Below are positions 52,098-60,611 of a stretch of 64,000 bases of DNA, in pieces. A program made the translations under genes and the position numbers. Source of the DNA: Chitinophaga sp. GTDB taxonomy: Bacteria > Bacteroidota > Bacteroidia > Chitinophagales > Chitinophagaceae. The notes beneath the pieces are model-generated. The model did no database searches. It was not told the DNA's origin and worked only from the letters and a program-made list of their open reading frames with translations. Positions within the stretch are counted from its first letter, which is position 1, and the number at the start of each line of letters is the position of its first letter. Location: contig NZ_JAGHZS010000002.1 in the NCBI RefSeq assembly GCF_017745275.1, positions 62,001 through 126,000 of the forward strand, read 5' to 3'.

Positions 52098-53096
52098 TTA
52101 TTGTGCCGCTGCTGTATCAGAAGGTAACGGCTTCGTTTTGTCTTTTTTGCCGAAGAGGGAGAAGTGTACATAGCGTTTTGGATTGACGCGGAGGTCTTCC
52201 AGCAGCTTATTCAGGTTTCCGAGGGAATACTGAAGGTTGTTATACACTTTTTTGTCGTTCAGCAACATGCCGGCCGTGCCATCTGTGGTATTCAGTTTGG
52301 CAATGGTGGCGTTCAGGTTAGTGGCGGTTTGTTGTAACTGTTGCAATGTTTTATCGATATTCCCTTTCGCCAGTGCATCGGTTGCTTTCTGTGCGTTATC
52401 GAGGATACCGGTAATTTTTGCGTTGTTATCTTTCAGGTTACCGGTAACAGCCGCCAGGTTGTTGAATGTTTTCTGGATATTACCTGAATTAGGATCCAGC
52501 ATACCATTGAGGGCAGCGGAAGTATGCGTAAAGTTGCGCATAGTGGTATTCAGGTTGCGGATAGCCTCCTGGAGATTTCCTTTTGCAGTGGTATCCAGGA
52601 TAGCATTCACAGACATTAATACAGAATCGATATTGGAGAGGGTCCCTTCCAGTTTTTTGACGAGTGGGCTGAGTTGTCCTTTCAGTTCGTCTGTCATGGA
52701 GCCGTCTACAGCTGCGTAGATGGTATCACCACTTTTCAGATATTCGGTGGCGTTACCCAGGTCCATCTGTACTGTTTTGGTACCCAGCAGGTCGCCGGTG
52801 ATGCGGGCTACGGAGTTGCGTGGAATTTCCACTTTTTTGGTAATAGTGAGGGTAACGAGGATGCGGGAGGCGTCGTTATCCATTACTTCGAGGTTGGATA
52901 CACTACCTACTATTAAGCCATTTACCTGTACGGCATTGGCTGGCTGTAAACCATTTACCTGTTTATATACGGCATAAATGGTTTTGTTATGTGAAAAAAA
53001 GCTTTTCCCTTTCAATAAATTAAAGCCCAGCACAAGTAAGGTTATACCCAGCACCGTTAATATACCAACTTTGGTTTCATTAGATAATTTGAGCAT
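52098..53096 (-). CDS. MlaD family (MCE domain) protein
   Basis: An N-terminal transmembrane anchor (KVGILTVLGITLLVLGFNLLKG, about 8-29) precedes an MCE domain (about 38-115) with YAVYKQVNGLQPANAVQVNGLIVGSV and GDLLGTKTVQMDLG. A long helical tail (about 140-300, many LNTT and NNLA-type heptads) follows, likely a coiled-coil tube. MCE proteins carry phospholipids between membranes. It is probably cotranscribed with the amidase upstream (127-nt gap) and the OstA-like gene downstream (9 nt). No ATPase or permease gene adjoins. Confidence 0.9.
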   Translation of the reverse strand: MLKLSNETKVGILTVLGITLLVLGFNLLKGKSFFSHNKTIYAVYKQVNGLQPANAVQVNGLIVGSVSNLEVMDNDASRILVTLTITKKVEIPRNSVARITGDLLGTKTVQMDLGNATEYLKSGDTIYAAVDGSMTDELKGQLSPLVKKLEGTLSNIDSVLMSVNAILDTTAKGNLQEAIRNLNTTMRNFTHTSAALNGMLDPNSGNIQKTFNNLAAVTGNLKDNNAKITGILDNAQKATDALAKGNIDKTLQQLQQTATNLNATIAKLNTTDGTAGMLLNDKKVYNNLQYSLGNLNKLLEDLRVNPKRYVHFSLFGKKDKTKPLPSDTAAAQ

Positions 53097-53176
53097 GAGA
53101 TTCGTATACGTTCACGCAAAAATAATCAAAAAGCATGCACGGGGAGTGATCGGGAAAAAATGTTGTTAATAAAAAC

Positions 53177-53217
53177 GGGGAAGGGGGAGAAGAGCAGGGG
53201 GTAATTGGGGGAATGGG
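53177..53217 (+). other. G-rich run with quadruplex pattern
   Basis: Five G-runs, G4 (53177-53180), G5 (53183-53187), G5 (53197-53201), G5 (53207-53211) and G3 (53215-53217), with loops of 2, 9, 5 and 3 nt, in an otherwise mid-GC gap. They are on the strand used as template when the minus-strand amidase-mlaD transcript is made. Confidence 0.6.
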
Positions 53218-53223
53218 TGGTGA

Positions 53224-54459
53224 TTAGCAGGAGGTCACAAAAGCGTCTTTGAATCCCAGTTTGCGGGCCTTACGCAGGGCACCGGAGGCTTGCTGATCTG
53301 TTTTGAAGCGTCCCCACATATATTTGTTCAGTTTTTTTTTATTCATGACTACTTGCTGGCGATTGATATCACCATGGAGCTTCCTGAAAATGGAAGCTCC
53401 TGGTTTATATAATTTATCTGTTATCATGAGTTGTACGCAGTAGCTGTCGGCAGCCTGAGATTTACTATTGGTGGCTTCTTTGCCAACCAGTGCAACGGCA
53501 TGAGTACTTTTGTTTTTGGAAGAAATACGGGTAGTAGACGGGTGGGCGTTGCGGTTGTTGGTGAACCTGTCGAGTTCTTCACGGTAACGCTTAATCGCTT
53601 TATAGATACAGTTAGCCAGTTCTGTTTGTCCATTGCTGGAGTTGAGGTAATCTTCCTCTTCAGGGTTGCTGATAAATCCCAGTTCTACCAGTACGCTGGG
53701 CATTGCGGTGGCAGACAGTACCCAGATACCTTTTTCATTTCTTTGTCTTGCTCCGCGGCTGATACGTCCTACACGGGTAAACTCGTCTTCAATCAGGGTA
53801 GAGAGACGGAGGCTTTGATCGAAGTAGGAGTTTCTCAGGGTATTGAGCAGGATGAATGTTTCCGGGTCATCTCCGATCAGTTGTTTGCTTTCTTCTGAGT
53901 TGTCGTCCAGTACGATAACGGAATTCTGTTTAAGGGATTCCATTTTAGCGTTGTTTTTACTGGTGGCCCATATATACGTTTCCGTACCTTTGGCATTGCT
54001 GGGGTAGTAAGCGTATACAGGCTGTTTAACGGCTATTTTCTTTCTTCCTTTCTTCCGGTATACGGTTTTGTAATCCACTACTTTACGGATTTTACCAGTT
54101 GAGTTACAGTGGATAGACACGAACAGTTCACCTTTGTTATCATTGGCGATCTGGGCTTTAACGCGGGGATCGTCGAAACGGTCGGTTTTTCGTGTATACA
54201 CTACCTTTACATCCGGCATATTTTCTTCGAGGATTTTGCCCAGCTTGAGGGCTACTTCGAGGGTTACCTGTTTTTCGGTAGAGTAGCTTCCCTTGGCGCC
54301 AGGATCTGTACCGCCGTGGCCGGCATCAATTACAATCGTTCGTATAGGCTTATCCTGTTTAGTGGAAACGGGATTATTTTTGGCCTGAATAAAAAAGGTA
54401 CAGGTGAATAGTGTTCCCAGTCCTAAAATCCAAAATCGGTTCCAGCGCATGATTCTCAT
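53224..54459 (-). CDS. N-acetylmuramoyl-L-alanine amidase with SPOR domain
   Basis: Cleaves the amide bond between muramic acid and the peptide in peptidoglycan. The signal peptide MRIMRWNRFWILGLGTLFTCTFFIQA is followed by an Amidase_3 domain with zinc ligands in IDAGHGGTDPGA (His), EKQVTLEVALK (Glu) and VSIHCNSTG (His). The catalytic Glu is in SVLVELGFISNPEEEDYL. A C-terminal SPOR-like domain (about 342-411, YCVQLMITDKLY, LNKYMWGRFK) would bind denuded septal glycan. It is divergent from lptD and heads the MlaD-OstA transcript. Confidence 0.95.
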   Translation of the reverse strand: MRIMRWNRFWILGLGTLFTCTFFIQAKNNPVSTKQDKPIRTIVIDAGHGGTDPGAKGSYSTEKQVTLEVALKLGKILEENMPDVKVVYTRKTDRFDDPRVKAQIANDNKGELFVSIHCNSTGKIRKVVDYKTVYRKKGRKKIAVKQPVYAYYPSNAKGTETYIWATSKNNAKMESLKQNSVIVLDDNSEESKQLIGDDPETFILLNTLRNSYFDQSLRLSTLIEDEFTRVGRISRGARQRNEKGIWVLSATAMPSVLVELGFISNPEEEDYLNSSNGQTELANCIYKAIKRYREELDRFTNNRNAHPSTTRISSKNKSTHAVALVGKEATNSKSQAADSYCVQLMITDKLYKPGASIFRKLHGDINRQQVVMNKKKLNKYMWGRFKTDQQASGALRKARKLGFKDAFVTSC

Positions 54460-54586
54460 TTTAATGGGTGCTGTTTATCACAAAAAATAAAAAAATAAGT
54501 TTATCTGTTAAATTAATTATTGGCTTACTCCATGCGAGTTTGCGCCATTTTTTCACATATCCTTTCTACAACATTACAAGTTACCA

Positions 54587-54620
54587 TTTGTAATAAATTG
54601 TATAATTTCTTGTAGGTTTG
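54587..54620 (+). promoter_or_regulatory. lptD promoter
   Basis: TTTG (54587-54590), spacer 22 bp and TAGGTTTG (54613-54620), a perfect TAnnTTTG although the spacer is one base long. The leader to the lptD ATG would be about 10 nt. Confidence 0.55.
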
Positions 54621-54635
54621 TGGCCGCCATAACAC

Positions 54636-57410
54636 ATGAACGCTAGCTACAAAAATAATTATAAAAAGTTTTTTCGACATACATACCTGGTTTTTGCCGG
54701 TATGTTCATTGCCATTCCCTTTATTATAGATGCAGTTGCAGGCTCCAGGCCACATGCAATTTCGTTTTTTAACAAAAGTTTGGCAGATACCGTTCCGGTG
54801 GTCCGGAAAGATACCGGTAAAACCAAACCTTCTGCCGTTAAGCCCGCTGCTGCAGCGGATACTAATGTGCTGTCGAAAGCCACAGATACCAGCGGTCCGG
54901 TTACCGTGGATACGCTTTATGTTCCAAAGATATCAAAAGACACGCTGGATGCGCCGGTTACTTATAAGGCCAAAGACTCTATCATCCTGATGGTGCCTGA
55001 CAAGCGCTTTTATCTATATGGTTCTGCCAACACAAAATACAAAACCATTGATTTGACGGCCGAAAAAATGAATTTCGACCAGGAAACCGGTACCCTTGAG
55101 GCAACTAACTCCAGGGATACTGCCGGTAAACTGTTTGGCGGCCCGGTTATGAACGATGGTGGCCAGAGCTTCGAATCAGATACCCTCCGTTATAATTTTA
55201 CCTCTCAGAAGGCAAAGATCTATAATACCCGCTCCCAATACGGAGAAGGCTATATTCATAGTGCACAAACCAAGAAAGCAGCAGATAATACCATCTTCGG
55301 CTTTAAGAATGGTTATACTACCTGTAACCTGGATACGCCGCATTTCAGCTTCCGGGCCCGCAAAATAAAGGTTATCCCTGATAAATTGGTGATTTCCGGG
55401 CCTGCTAACCTCGAAATTGAGGGAATTCCAACGCCTTTGTTCATCCCATTCGCCATTTTCCCTATTACACAGGGGCAGCGGTCGGGTATATTGCCTCCAC
55501 AGTACGTGGTGAACCAGCAAAAAGGGATCGGACTTGAAAATGGTGGTTATTATATTGGTTTGGGCGATAACTTCGACCTTACCATGCGGGGGGATGTATA
55601 TTCCTATGGTAGCTGGAGCCTCACCGCCAGTCCTACTTATCGTAAGCGTTATAAATACAGCGGGGGCCTCAACCTGAGCTTTGCCAACACCCGCTTCGGT
55701 GATCCGGCGGTGAAGTCGGAGTTCAGTACTTCCAAAGATTTCCGCGTAACCTGGAACCATAGCATGGACAGCAAAGCCCGTCCTGGTGTGAACTTTGGCG
55801 CTGCGGTGAACTTCGGTACTTCTTCCTATAACAGGTATAACGTGTATGATTATAATACGCGTGTTAATAATAACATCGGATCCTCTATCACGTTTTCAAA
55901 AACATGGATTGGAAAGCCTTATAACCTCAGCCTGGGCTTGAACCACTCTCAAAACCTTAGCACGCGCGATGTATCGGTTTCCTTCCCGGATGGAACCTTT
56001 ACTGTAAATACTATTTATCCTTTCCAACGTAAAGAAATGATAGGTAGTCCAAAATGGTACGAGAAAATTGGTATTTCTTATAACACCGTATTGCGTAACC
56101 AGGCTAATTTCAAAGATTCTCTCTTTGGTAAGCAGGCTATGTTTGATGCGATGCAGACAGGTATGCAGCATAATATTCCGATCTCATTCTCTATCCCGGT
56201 ATTTAAAACTTTTACGTTGTCGCCAGGTATTAACTATAGCGAATACTGGTATACCAAGAAGTTTAACCGTAAGTGGGATCCCAATAAATTCAATCCGGGT
56301 ACAGGTATCAACGGAGCTATTGATACCTCTTACGAGGCCGGATTCTTTACTGCCCGCGACGTGAGCACCAGTCTGGCGTTGTCTACTGCCGTATACGGTA
56401 TGTATGCGTTCAACAAAAATTCAAAGATAAAGGCCATCCGTCACGTGATGCGTCCTACATTAAGCGCCAGCTTTCGTCCGGATCTGAATCCACATCTCTA
56501 TAAAGAATTACAGTATAATAATGCAGGTGATAAGTCCATGGTATCCGTGTATGATGGAGCTATTATTGGCGTACCTTCTTCCGGTTCCTTTGGTGGTTTG
56601 AACTTTGGATTGGATAACAACCTTGAAATGAAGGTATATTCTAAAAAGGACACCACGGGTAACCATGAACGAAAAATCAAGCTGCTGGATGGTTTCGGTA
56701 TTAATGGCAGTTATAACCTGGTAGCCGATTCCTTTAAGCTGTCTACTTTTAGTTTGTATGCCCGTACCAACCTGTTCGATAAGTTAAACATCTCAGCCAG
56801 CGGTAATATCGATCCTTATCAGACAGATGCGCGTGGTCGCCGCATTGATAAATACGTATGGCAGAACGGAAAGATTTCCCTGGGACGTTTAACGAATGCG
56901 AGTATTTCCATGAGTACGTCGTTCCAGTCGAAGGATAAAAAGAGCAAGGCGAAGGAGCAAACGATGGACTCCATACAAAATGCACAAAGCACAGATGCGG
57001 CTTTTGCGGCGCAGCAGCGACAGCTGCAAATGGTGCGTAACAATCCTGGCGAGTACGTGGATTTTGATATTCCATGGCGTGTGGATCTCTCCTATAGCTT
57101 ATCTTATACTAATACCATTATCCCGGATTCCGGTGGTGTAGTAAGACGTATTACGCAGTATGTCAGCTTTAACGGCGATTTCAGCCTGACGCCTAAATGG
57201 AAGATTGGATTGAACAGTGGTTTTGATTTTACCAATATGCAGATCGCCTATACAAATATGTATATCTCGCGGGATCTGCACTGCTGGCAGATGTCTATTA
57301 ACCTGATACCGTTTGGTACTTTCCGGCAGTTTAGCATCACTATTAACCCGAAAGCCGGTATTCTGCGGGATTTGCGGATCAACCGATCGAGACAGTTCTA
57401 TGATTTATAA
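54636..57410 (+). CDS. lptD: Putative LPS assembly outer membrane protein LptD
   Basis: The signal-like N-terminus is MNASYKNNYKKFFRHTYLVF..., and a long linker of about 55 residues rich in K, T and P follows. An OstA-like jelly roll with DKRFYLYGSANTKYKTIDLTAEK and IEGIPTPLFIPFAIFPITQGQRSGILPPQY (the LptD signature) comes next. A very long barrel to residue 924 ends RLINRSRQFYDL-like. At 924 residues it is large. It inserts LPS into the outer leaflet. It is divergent from the amidase-MlaD-OstA block, which completes a LPS and cell wall locus. Confidence 0.93.
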   Translation: MNASYKNNYKKFFRHTYLVFAGMFIAIPFIIDAVAGSRPHAISFFNKSLADTVPVVRKDTGKTKPSAVKPAAAADTNVLSKATDTSGPVTVDTLYVPKISKDTLDAPVTYKAKDSIILMVPDKRFYLYGSANTKYKTIDLTAEKMNFDQETGTLEATNSRDTAGKLFGGPVMNDGGQSFESDTLRYNFTSQKAKIYNTRSQYGEGYIHSAQTKKAADNTIFGFKNGYTTCNLDTPHFSFRARKIKVIPDKLVISGPANLEIEGIPTPLFIPFAIFPITQGQRSGILPPQYVVNQQKGIGLENGGYYIGLGDNFDLTMRGDVYSYGSWSLTASPTYRKRYKYSGGLNLSFANTRFGDPAVKSEFSTSKDFRVTWNHSMDSKARPGVNFGAAVNFGTSSYNRYNVYDYNTRVNNNIGSSITFSKTWIGKPYNLSLGLNHSQNLSTRDVSVSFPDGTFTVNTIYPFQRKEMIGSPKWYEKIGISYNTVLRNQANFKDSLFGKQAMFDAMQTGMQHNIPISFSIPVFKTFTLSPGINYSEYWYTKKFNRKWDPNKFNPGTGINGAIDTSYEAGFFTARDVSTSLALSTAVYGMYAFNKNSKIKAIRHVMRPTLSASFRPDLNPHLYKELQYNNAGDKSMVSVYDGAIIGVPSSGSFGGLNFGLDNNLEMKVYSKKDTTGNHERKIKLLDGFGINGSYNLVADSFKLSTFSLYARTNLFDKLNISASGNIDPYQTDARGRRIDKYVWQNGKISLGRLTNASISMSTSFQSKDKKSKAKEQTMDSIQNAQSTDAAFAAQQRQLQMVRNNPGEYVDFDIPWRVDLSYSLSYTNTIIPDSGGVVRRITQYVSFNGDFSLTPKWKIGLNSGFDFTNMQIAYTNMYISRDLHCWQMSINLIPFGTFRQFSITINPKAGILRDLRINRSRQFYDL

Positions 57411-57533
57411 GCTGAAAGCATAAAGCCGAAAGCATAAAGCTATTGAAGCGAATGATTAAAGCGGATATTTCAAAAGTACCCGCTCATATCATTCGCTTCA
57501 ATAGCTTTATGCTTTCGGCTTTATGCTTTCAGC
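57411..57533. repeat. Perfect 46-bp inverted repeat filling the gap between two stop codons
   Basis: Left arm 57411-57456 and right arm 57488-57533 are perfect reverse complements around a 31-nt loop. Both contain AAAGCTATTGAAGCGAATG plus GCATAAAGC-type words. It starts on the base after the lptD stop and ends at the first base of the plsC stop. Its core is shared with the 43999-44234 element and the solo arm at 6598. Confidence 0.95.
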
Positions 57534-58276
57534 TACTTTGTATCATGCGCCATATAGTACTCCCACATTTGTTTGAATACTTTTTCCTTGAATGCCGGTA
57601 TATCGTCCCTGGTAAGGCCTTTTGTAGGTATTGGTGGCAGGAAATGATATTCGATGCGATGCGGCCAGGCAAAAAACTTTCTATTTACTGGTAATATCTT
57701 TTTTGTATGAAATAGCAGTGATGGTATTAGTGGCAACTGTGTATCAATAGCCAGTGCGAAAGCGCCGTCGTAGAAGGCTTTTAGCGGTTCGTTGGTGCGG
57801 TTGCGTGTGCCTTCCGGGTATAATAAAATGTGCAGGCCCATTTGAAGGGCTTCTTTCATTTCCACCACACTTTGTTTTCTGCTGGCTTCACTGCTGCGGT
57901 CTACCAATATGCCGCCTATTTTATACAGTACGCTAAAGAGCGGTATTTTGCCCATAGATGCTTTGGCCAGTGTTTTATTGGCGCCGGGAATTTTAGCGGT
58001 AGTTACTGGTACATCTATCAGTGAATTATGATTGCAGACAATTACATAAGTTTGTCCGGGTGCAAAATAGCTGGTGCCTTTTAGTTTTACAGGGCATCCA
58101 ATCAGTGGCATGTATACTTTCATCCATACCCTGCCGATTGCCAGGAATCCCCTGGATTTCGTGGGATCCGGCCAGAAGGAGATAATCCAGATAGGGATAA
58201 ATACCACCAGCATAGTGCCTGCAAACAACAGCAAAGCCCAGAGGGCATATATTCTGCCGAAGATACTTTTCAACAT
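57533..58276 (-). CDS. plsC: 1-acyl-glycerol-3-phosphate acyltransferase
   Basis: Adds the second acyl chain to lysophosphatidate in phospholipid synthesis. The catalytic HX4D motif is NHNSLIDVPV and the substrate region is LLYPEGTRNRTNEPL. One N-terminal helix is MLKSIFGRIYALWALLLFAGTM. 247 residues is normal. It is convergent with lptD across the inverted repeat and follows ung by 11 nt. Confidence 0.94.
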   Translation of the reverse strand: MLKSIFGRIYALWALLLFAGTMLVVFIPIWIISFWPDPTKSRGFLAIGRVWMKVYMPLIGCPVKLKGTSYFAPGQTYVIVCNHNSLIDVPVTTAKIPGANKTLAKASMGKIPLFSVLYKIGGILVDRSSEASRKQSVVEMKEALQMGLHILLYPEGTRNRTNEPLKAFYDGAFALAIDTQLPLIPSLLFHTKKILPVNRKFFAWPHRIEYHFLPPIPTKGLTRDDIPAFKEKVFKQMWEYYMAHDTK

Positions 58277-58287
58277 AGTGTTTGCTT

Positions 58288-58959
58288 TTAGAGTCTCCAG
58301 TCTACTGGTGCAATGCCTGCCTTAGCGAGTATTTCGTTGGTTCTTGAAAAATGTCTGCATCCAAAAAATCCTTTGTCGGCGCTGAATGGCGAGGGGTGTG
58401 CTGCCTGCAAAATATGATGTTTGGTAGCGTCAATGAGGTATTGTTTATCCTGTGCAAACCGTCCCCAGAGCAAGAATACAACATCTGACCGTTTTTCAGA
58501 AATGGTTCTGATAACGGCATCTGTAAAATCGCCCCAGCCTATTTTGCTGTGGGAAGCGGGTTCTCCGGCTCTTACGGTTAGGAAGGCGTTTAATAATAAC
58601 ACACCATGTTCTGCCCATTTAGTAAGATTGCCGCTGGTGGGGATCTCCAATCCCAGGTCTGTTTTCATTTCCTTATAGATATTTACCAGGGAGGGAGGTG
58701 GTTTCACACCATCCAAAACAGAAAAGCTGAGTCCATGTGCCTGTCCTGGGCCGTGATAAGGATCTTGTCCCAGGATCACTACTTTTACCTTGTCTAAAGG
58801 TGTTTTATCGAAGGCATTAAAGATCAGGTTGCCAGCGGGATAAATCACTTTATTCAGGGCTTTTTCATGTTTCAGGAACATAACGATCTGGTTAAAATAC
58901 GTCTTATTAAATTCGTCTTTCAGCGCTTCCTTCCAGCTACTTTCTATTTGTACATCCAT
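58288..58959 (-). CDS. ung: Uracil-DNA glycosylase
   Basis: Removes uracil from DNA. The catalytic water-activating motif is GQDPYHGPGQAHGLSFSV and the second motif is AAHPSPFSADKGFFGCRHFS. I chose ATG at 58959 (MDVQIESSWKEAL); the ATG at 58968 falls inside the TAGTTTTG -7 element at 58966-58973. That leaves a leader of about 6 nt. 223 residues is normal. plsC follows after 11 nt. Confidence 0.96.
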   Translation of the reverse strand: MDVQIESSWKEALKDEFNKTYFNQIVMFLKHEKALNKVIYPAGNLIFNAFDKTPLDKVKVVILGQDPYHGPGQAHGLSFSVLDGVKPPPSLVNIYKEMKTDLGLEIPTSGNLTKWAEHGVLLLNAFLTVRAGEPASHSKIGWGDFTDAVIRTISEKRSDVVFLLWGRFAQDKQYLIDATKHHILQAAHPSPFSADKGFFGCRHFSRTNEILAKAGIAPVDWRL

Positions 58960-58997
58960 AGTATGCAAAACTATATTTAAAGAAAAATTAAATTAAA

Positions 58998-59030
58998 TTT
59001 GATTTATTGAGAGAAAATTACATAAATTTG
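58998..59030 (+). promoter_or_regulatory. Promoter of tRNA-Arg
   Basis: TTTG (58998-59001), 21-bp spacer, TAAATTTG (59023-59030); a perfect match to the Bacteroidota consensus. A 63-nt leader precedes the tRNA and would be removed by processing. Confidence 0.8.
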
Positions 59031-59093
59031 CACTCCCAAAACGAGATAAATATAACAATTTATTTCACACTACAAGGGGAAGAAGATATATAA

Positions 59094-59167
59094 GTCTCGG
59101 TAGCTCAGCTGGATAGAGCAACTGCCTTCTAAGCAGTAGGTCATTGGTTCGAATCCAATCCGGGACA
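59094..59167 (+). tRNA. tRNA-Arg (UCU)
   Basis: 74 nt. The acceptor stem GTCTCGG pairs with CCGGGAC (one G-T). The D arm is AGCTCAGCTGGATAGAGC, the anticodon stem ACTGC/GCAGT surrounds loop CTTCTAA with anticodon TCT at 59128-59130, and the T arm carries GGTTCGAATCC. The discriminator base is A59167; no encoded CCA. It is followed by a terminator at 59172. It reads AGA arginine codons. Confidence 0.96.
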
Positions 59168-59171
59168 CAAG

Positions 59172-59210
59172 AAAAGAGGAAAATTGCAAAAGCGGTTTTC
59201 CTCTTTTTCT
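59172..59210 (+). terminator. Terminator of tRNA-Arg
   Basis: 12-bp stem AAAAGAGGAAAA (59172-59183) with TTTTCCTCTTTT (59196-59207), continuing as T residues. Confidence 0.88.
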
Positions 59211-59268
59211 TTTATGAAAGATGATTGCCTTAAAAATCTCATATTGAGATAAAATCCCTTCCTATACT

Positions 59269-59742
59269 ATGAAATTTTTAAAACGCCTATTTAGCAAAAA
59301 AGAACATCTTATTGAGTGCCCCAGATGCCTTGGAAAGGGCTGTGTAGATGATAATGATATAAAAAGGCTTGGACAGGAATTAAGATGGAAAACTGGTCGT
59401 TGTGCCTATTGTACAGGTACCGGCAAAGTAGCGTCAGATATGATTAATAAAGTGGCGGTAGATGAAGCATATCTGACAACTAATTTAACCTCCATTGAGA
59501 GGAAGCGGTTTATTCATGGTCATCCGGATGCAATTGAAAGAAGTGAGATCGCTGAAATGCAGATACAGCAGGCTATAACGGAGATAAGACAATTACATTT
59601 TATAAAAAAGCTGGATGCTGAGCAGATAGCTGAATTATACCTGATATCTGAAGTGGGATTTGGTGATAAAAGATATAACATAGAGAAGGCGAAAATGATA
59701 GCATACATTAATAAAGTAATTGCCGCTGAAGATAAAGAATAA
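59269..59742 (+). CDS. Hypothetical protein with a DnaJ-like zinc motif
   Basis: 157 residues. Two CxxCxGxG motifs near the N-terminus (ECPRCLGKGCVDD and CAYCTGTGKVAS) resemble half of a DnaJ zinc-finger region. The rest is helical with charged residues (IERKRFIHGHPDAIERSEI, EIRQLHFIKKLDAEQIAELY). No J-domain is present. It may bind zinc and protein. Immediately after tRNA-Arg and its terminator it has its own AT-rich start region. Confidence 0.72.
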   Translation: MKFLKRLFSKKEHLIECPRCLGKGCVDDNDIKRLGQELRWKTGRCAYCTGTGKVASDMINKVAVDEAYLTTNLTSIERKRFIHGHPDAIERSEIAEMQIQQAITEIRQLHFIKKLDAEQIAELYLISEVGFGDKRYNIEKAKMIAYINKVIAAEDKE

Positions 59743-59761
59743 CAGCGCATCTGTTTGTTTA

Positions 59762-59938
59762 TCATTTTTCAAAATGCCCTTCATCCTTAACAGGTGTATA
59801 CCGGAAACTCAGGATGCAATGCCTGATATGTTGTGCATCTGTTTCCTGGTCAAAAAGATGAATAACATGCTCACTACTGTTTAAAGCAGTTTGGATCTTT
59901 TTATTTCGTGGGATAGCATGGTATGAGATATGATAGGA
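59762..59938 (-). pseudogene. Possible coding remnant downstream of the DinB gene
   Basis: An open frame of 58 codons on the minus strand, without a start codon, ending TGA at 59762-59764. Its product reads like a protein fragment (YHAIPRNKKIQTALNSSEHV, then FDQETDAQHIRHCILSFRYT). No ATG exists in frame before the upstream stop, so it is either a truncated gene end or chance. It lies just after the DinB stop. Confidence 0.3.
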
Positions 59939-59947
59939 TCAATATCA

Positions 59948-60448
59948 TTATTCCGCTGCACTTACCCAATCCGGCGCGCTGTCCGTGTCCCTTTTAAGTA
60001 TCATATTAAGCTGCCCGGCATGATGTTGTACATGACGCATATTGTACAGGAATAATTCAAAAACCTGCATCTCTTTATCACCATCTATTTCAATCCATTG
60101 CTGCGTGAAAGCAGCTTCCGGTAAGGTAGTGATCACCTCGTGGCATTTTTTCCTGCTTGCCTGTAAATAAGTTGTTATTTCATGCTGACTATAAATACTG
60201 TTTGGAACAACGTCATCAATTCCATCTTCCGGAATATCGTTACTGAGGGTGTAGGGAAGTGGCGACGACATTGGTTGAGCGGGGACGTTTAAGTAATAGT
60301 CCAGGAAAACGGCCACGTGGTAAGAGATATAGAAAAATTTTTTACGGGTGTACCACAGGTGCTCCGGATAGGCGGAAATAGCATTTGTTAGCATGTCAAT
60401 GCTGGCGCCAAATTGTTTCCACAGGCTTTCTCTGTAAGCGGTAATCAT
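59948..60448 (-). CDS. DinB family protein
   Basis: 166 residues, four-helix bundle. The metal-binding histidines appear in HVQHHAGQLNMIL near the C-terminus, with YISYHVAVFLDYYL in the middle and SIDMLTNAISAYPEHLW near the start. DinB proteins are thiol S-transferases or unknown stress proteins. It is divergent from the ArsR-SRPBCC operon across a gap that contains two operator-like palindromes, so it may belong to the same regulon. Confidence 0.85.
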   Translation of the reverse strand: MITAYRESLWKQFGASIDMLTNAISAYPEHLWYTRKKFFYISYHVAVFLDYYLNVPAQPMSSPLPYTLSNDIPEDGIDDVVPNSIYSQHEITTYLQASRKKCHEVITTLPEAAFTQQWIEIDGDKEMQVFELFLYNMRHVQHHAGQLNMILKRDTDSAPDWVSAAE

Positions 60449-60556
60449 GGGGTGTTTTTTTAGTGATTGTTCTCATTTGAAACCTCTTGTTAAGCTACAT
60501 CTTTTTAAAACTTTCTACTCCATAATTTCTTCCCAACAAAAAAAATTAAAGAAAAA

Positions 60557-60603
60557 TTTGTGCAACTGATCAGTTGCGCTTATATTTGCAACCAATCAGT
60601 TTC
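60557..60603 (+). promoter_or_regulatory. arsR-SRPBCC promoter with tandem operators
   Basis: TTTG (60557-60560), 20-bp spacer, TATATTTG (60581-60588). A perfect 16-bp palindrome GCAACTGATCAGTTGC (60562-60577) fills the spacer, and an imperfect copy GCAACCAATCAGTTTC (60588-60603) covers the start site, 26 bp downstream. This is a clear repressor site layout. Confidence 0.8.
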
Positions 60604-60611
60604 ATAAAAAG

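Noticed and set aside
59094..59167. tRNA-Arg as an integration site for a genomic island
   Set aside because: No integrase, no repeated copy of the tRNA 3' end and no shift in composition were seen downstream to about 64 kb.
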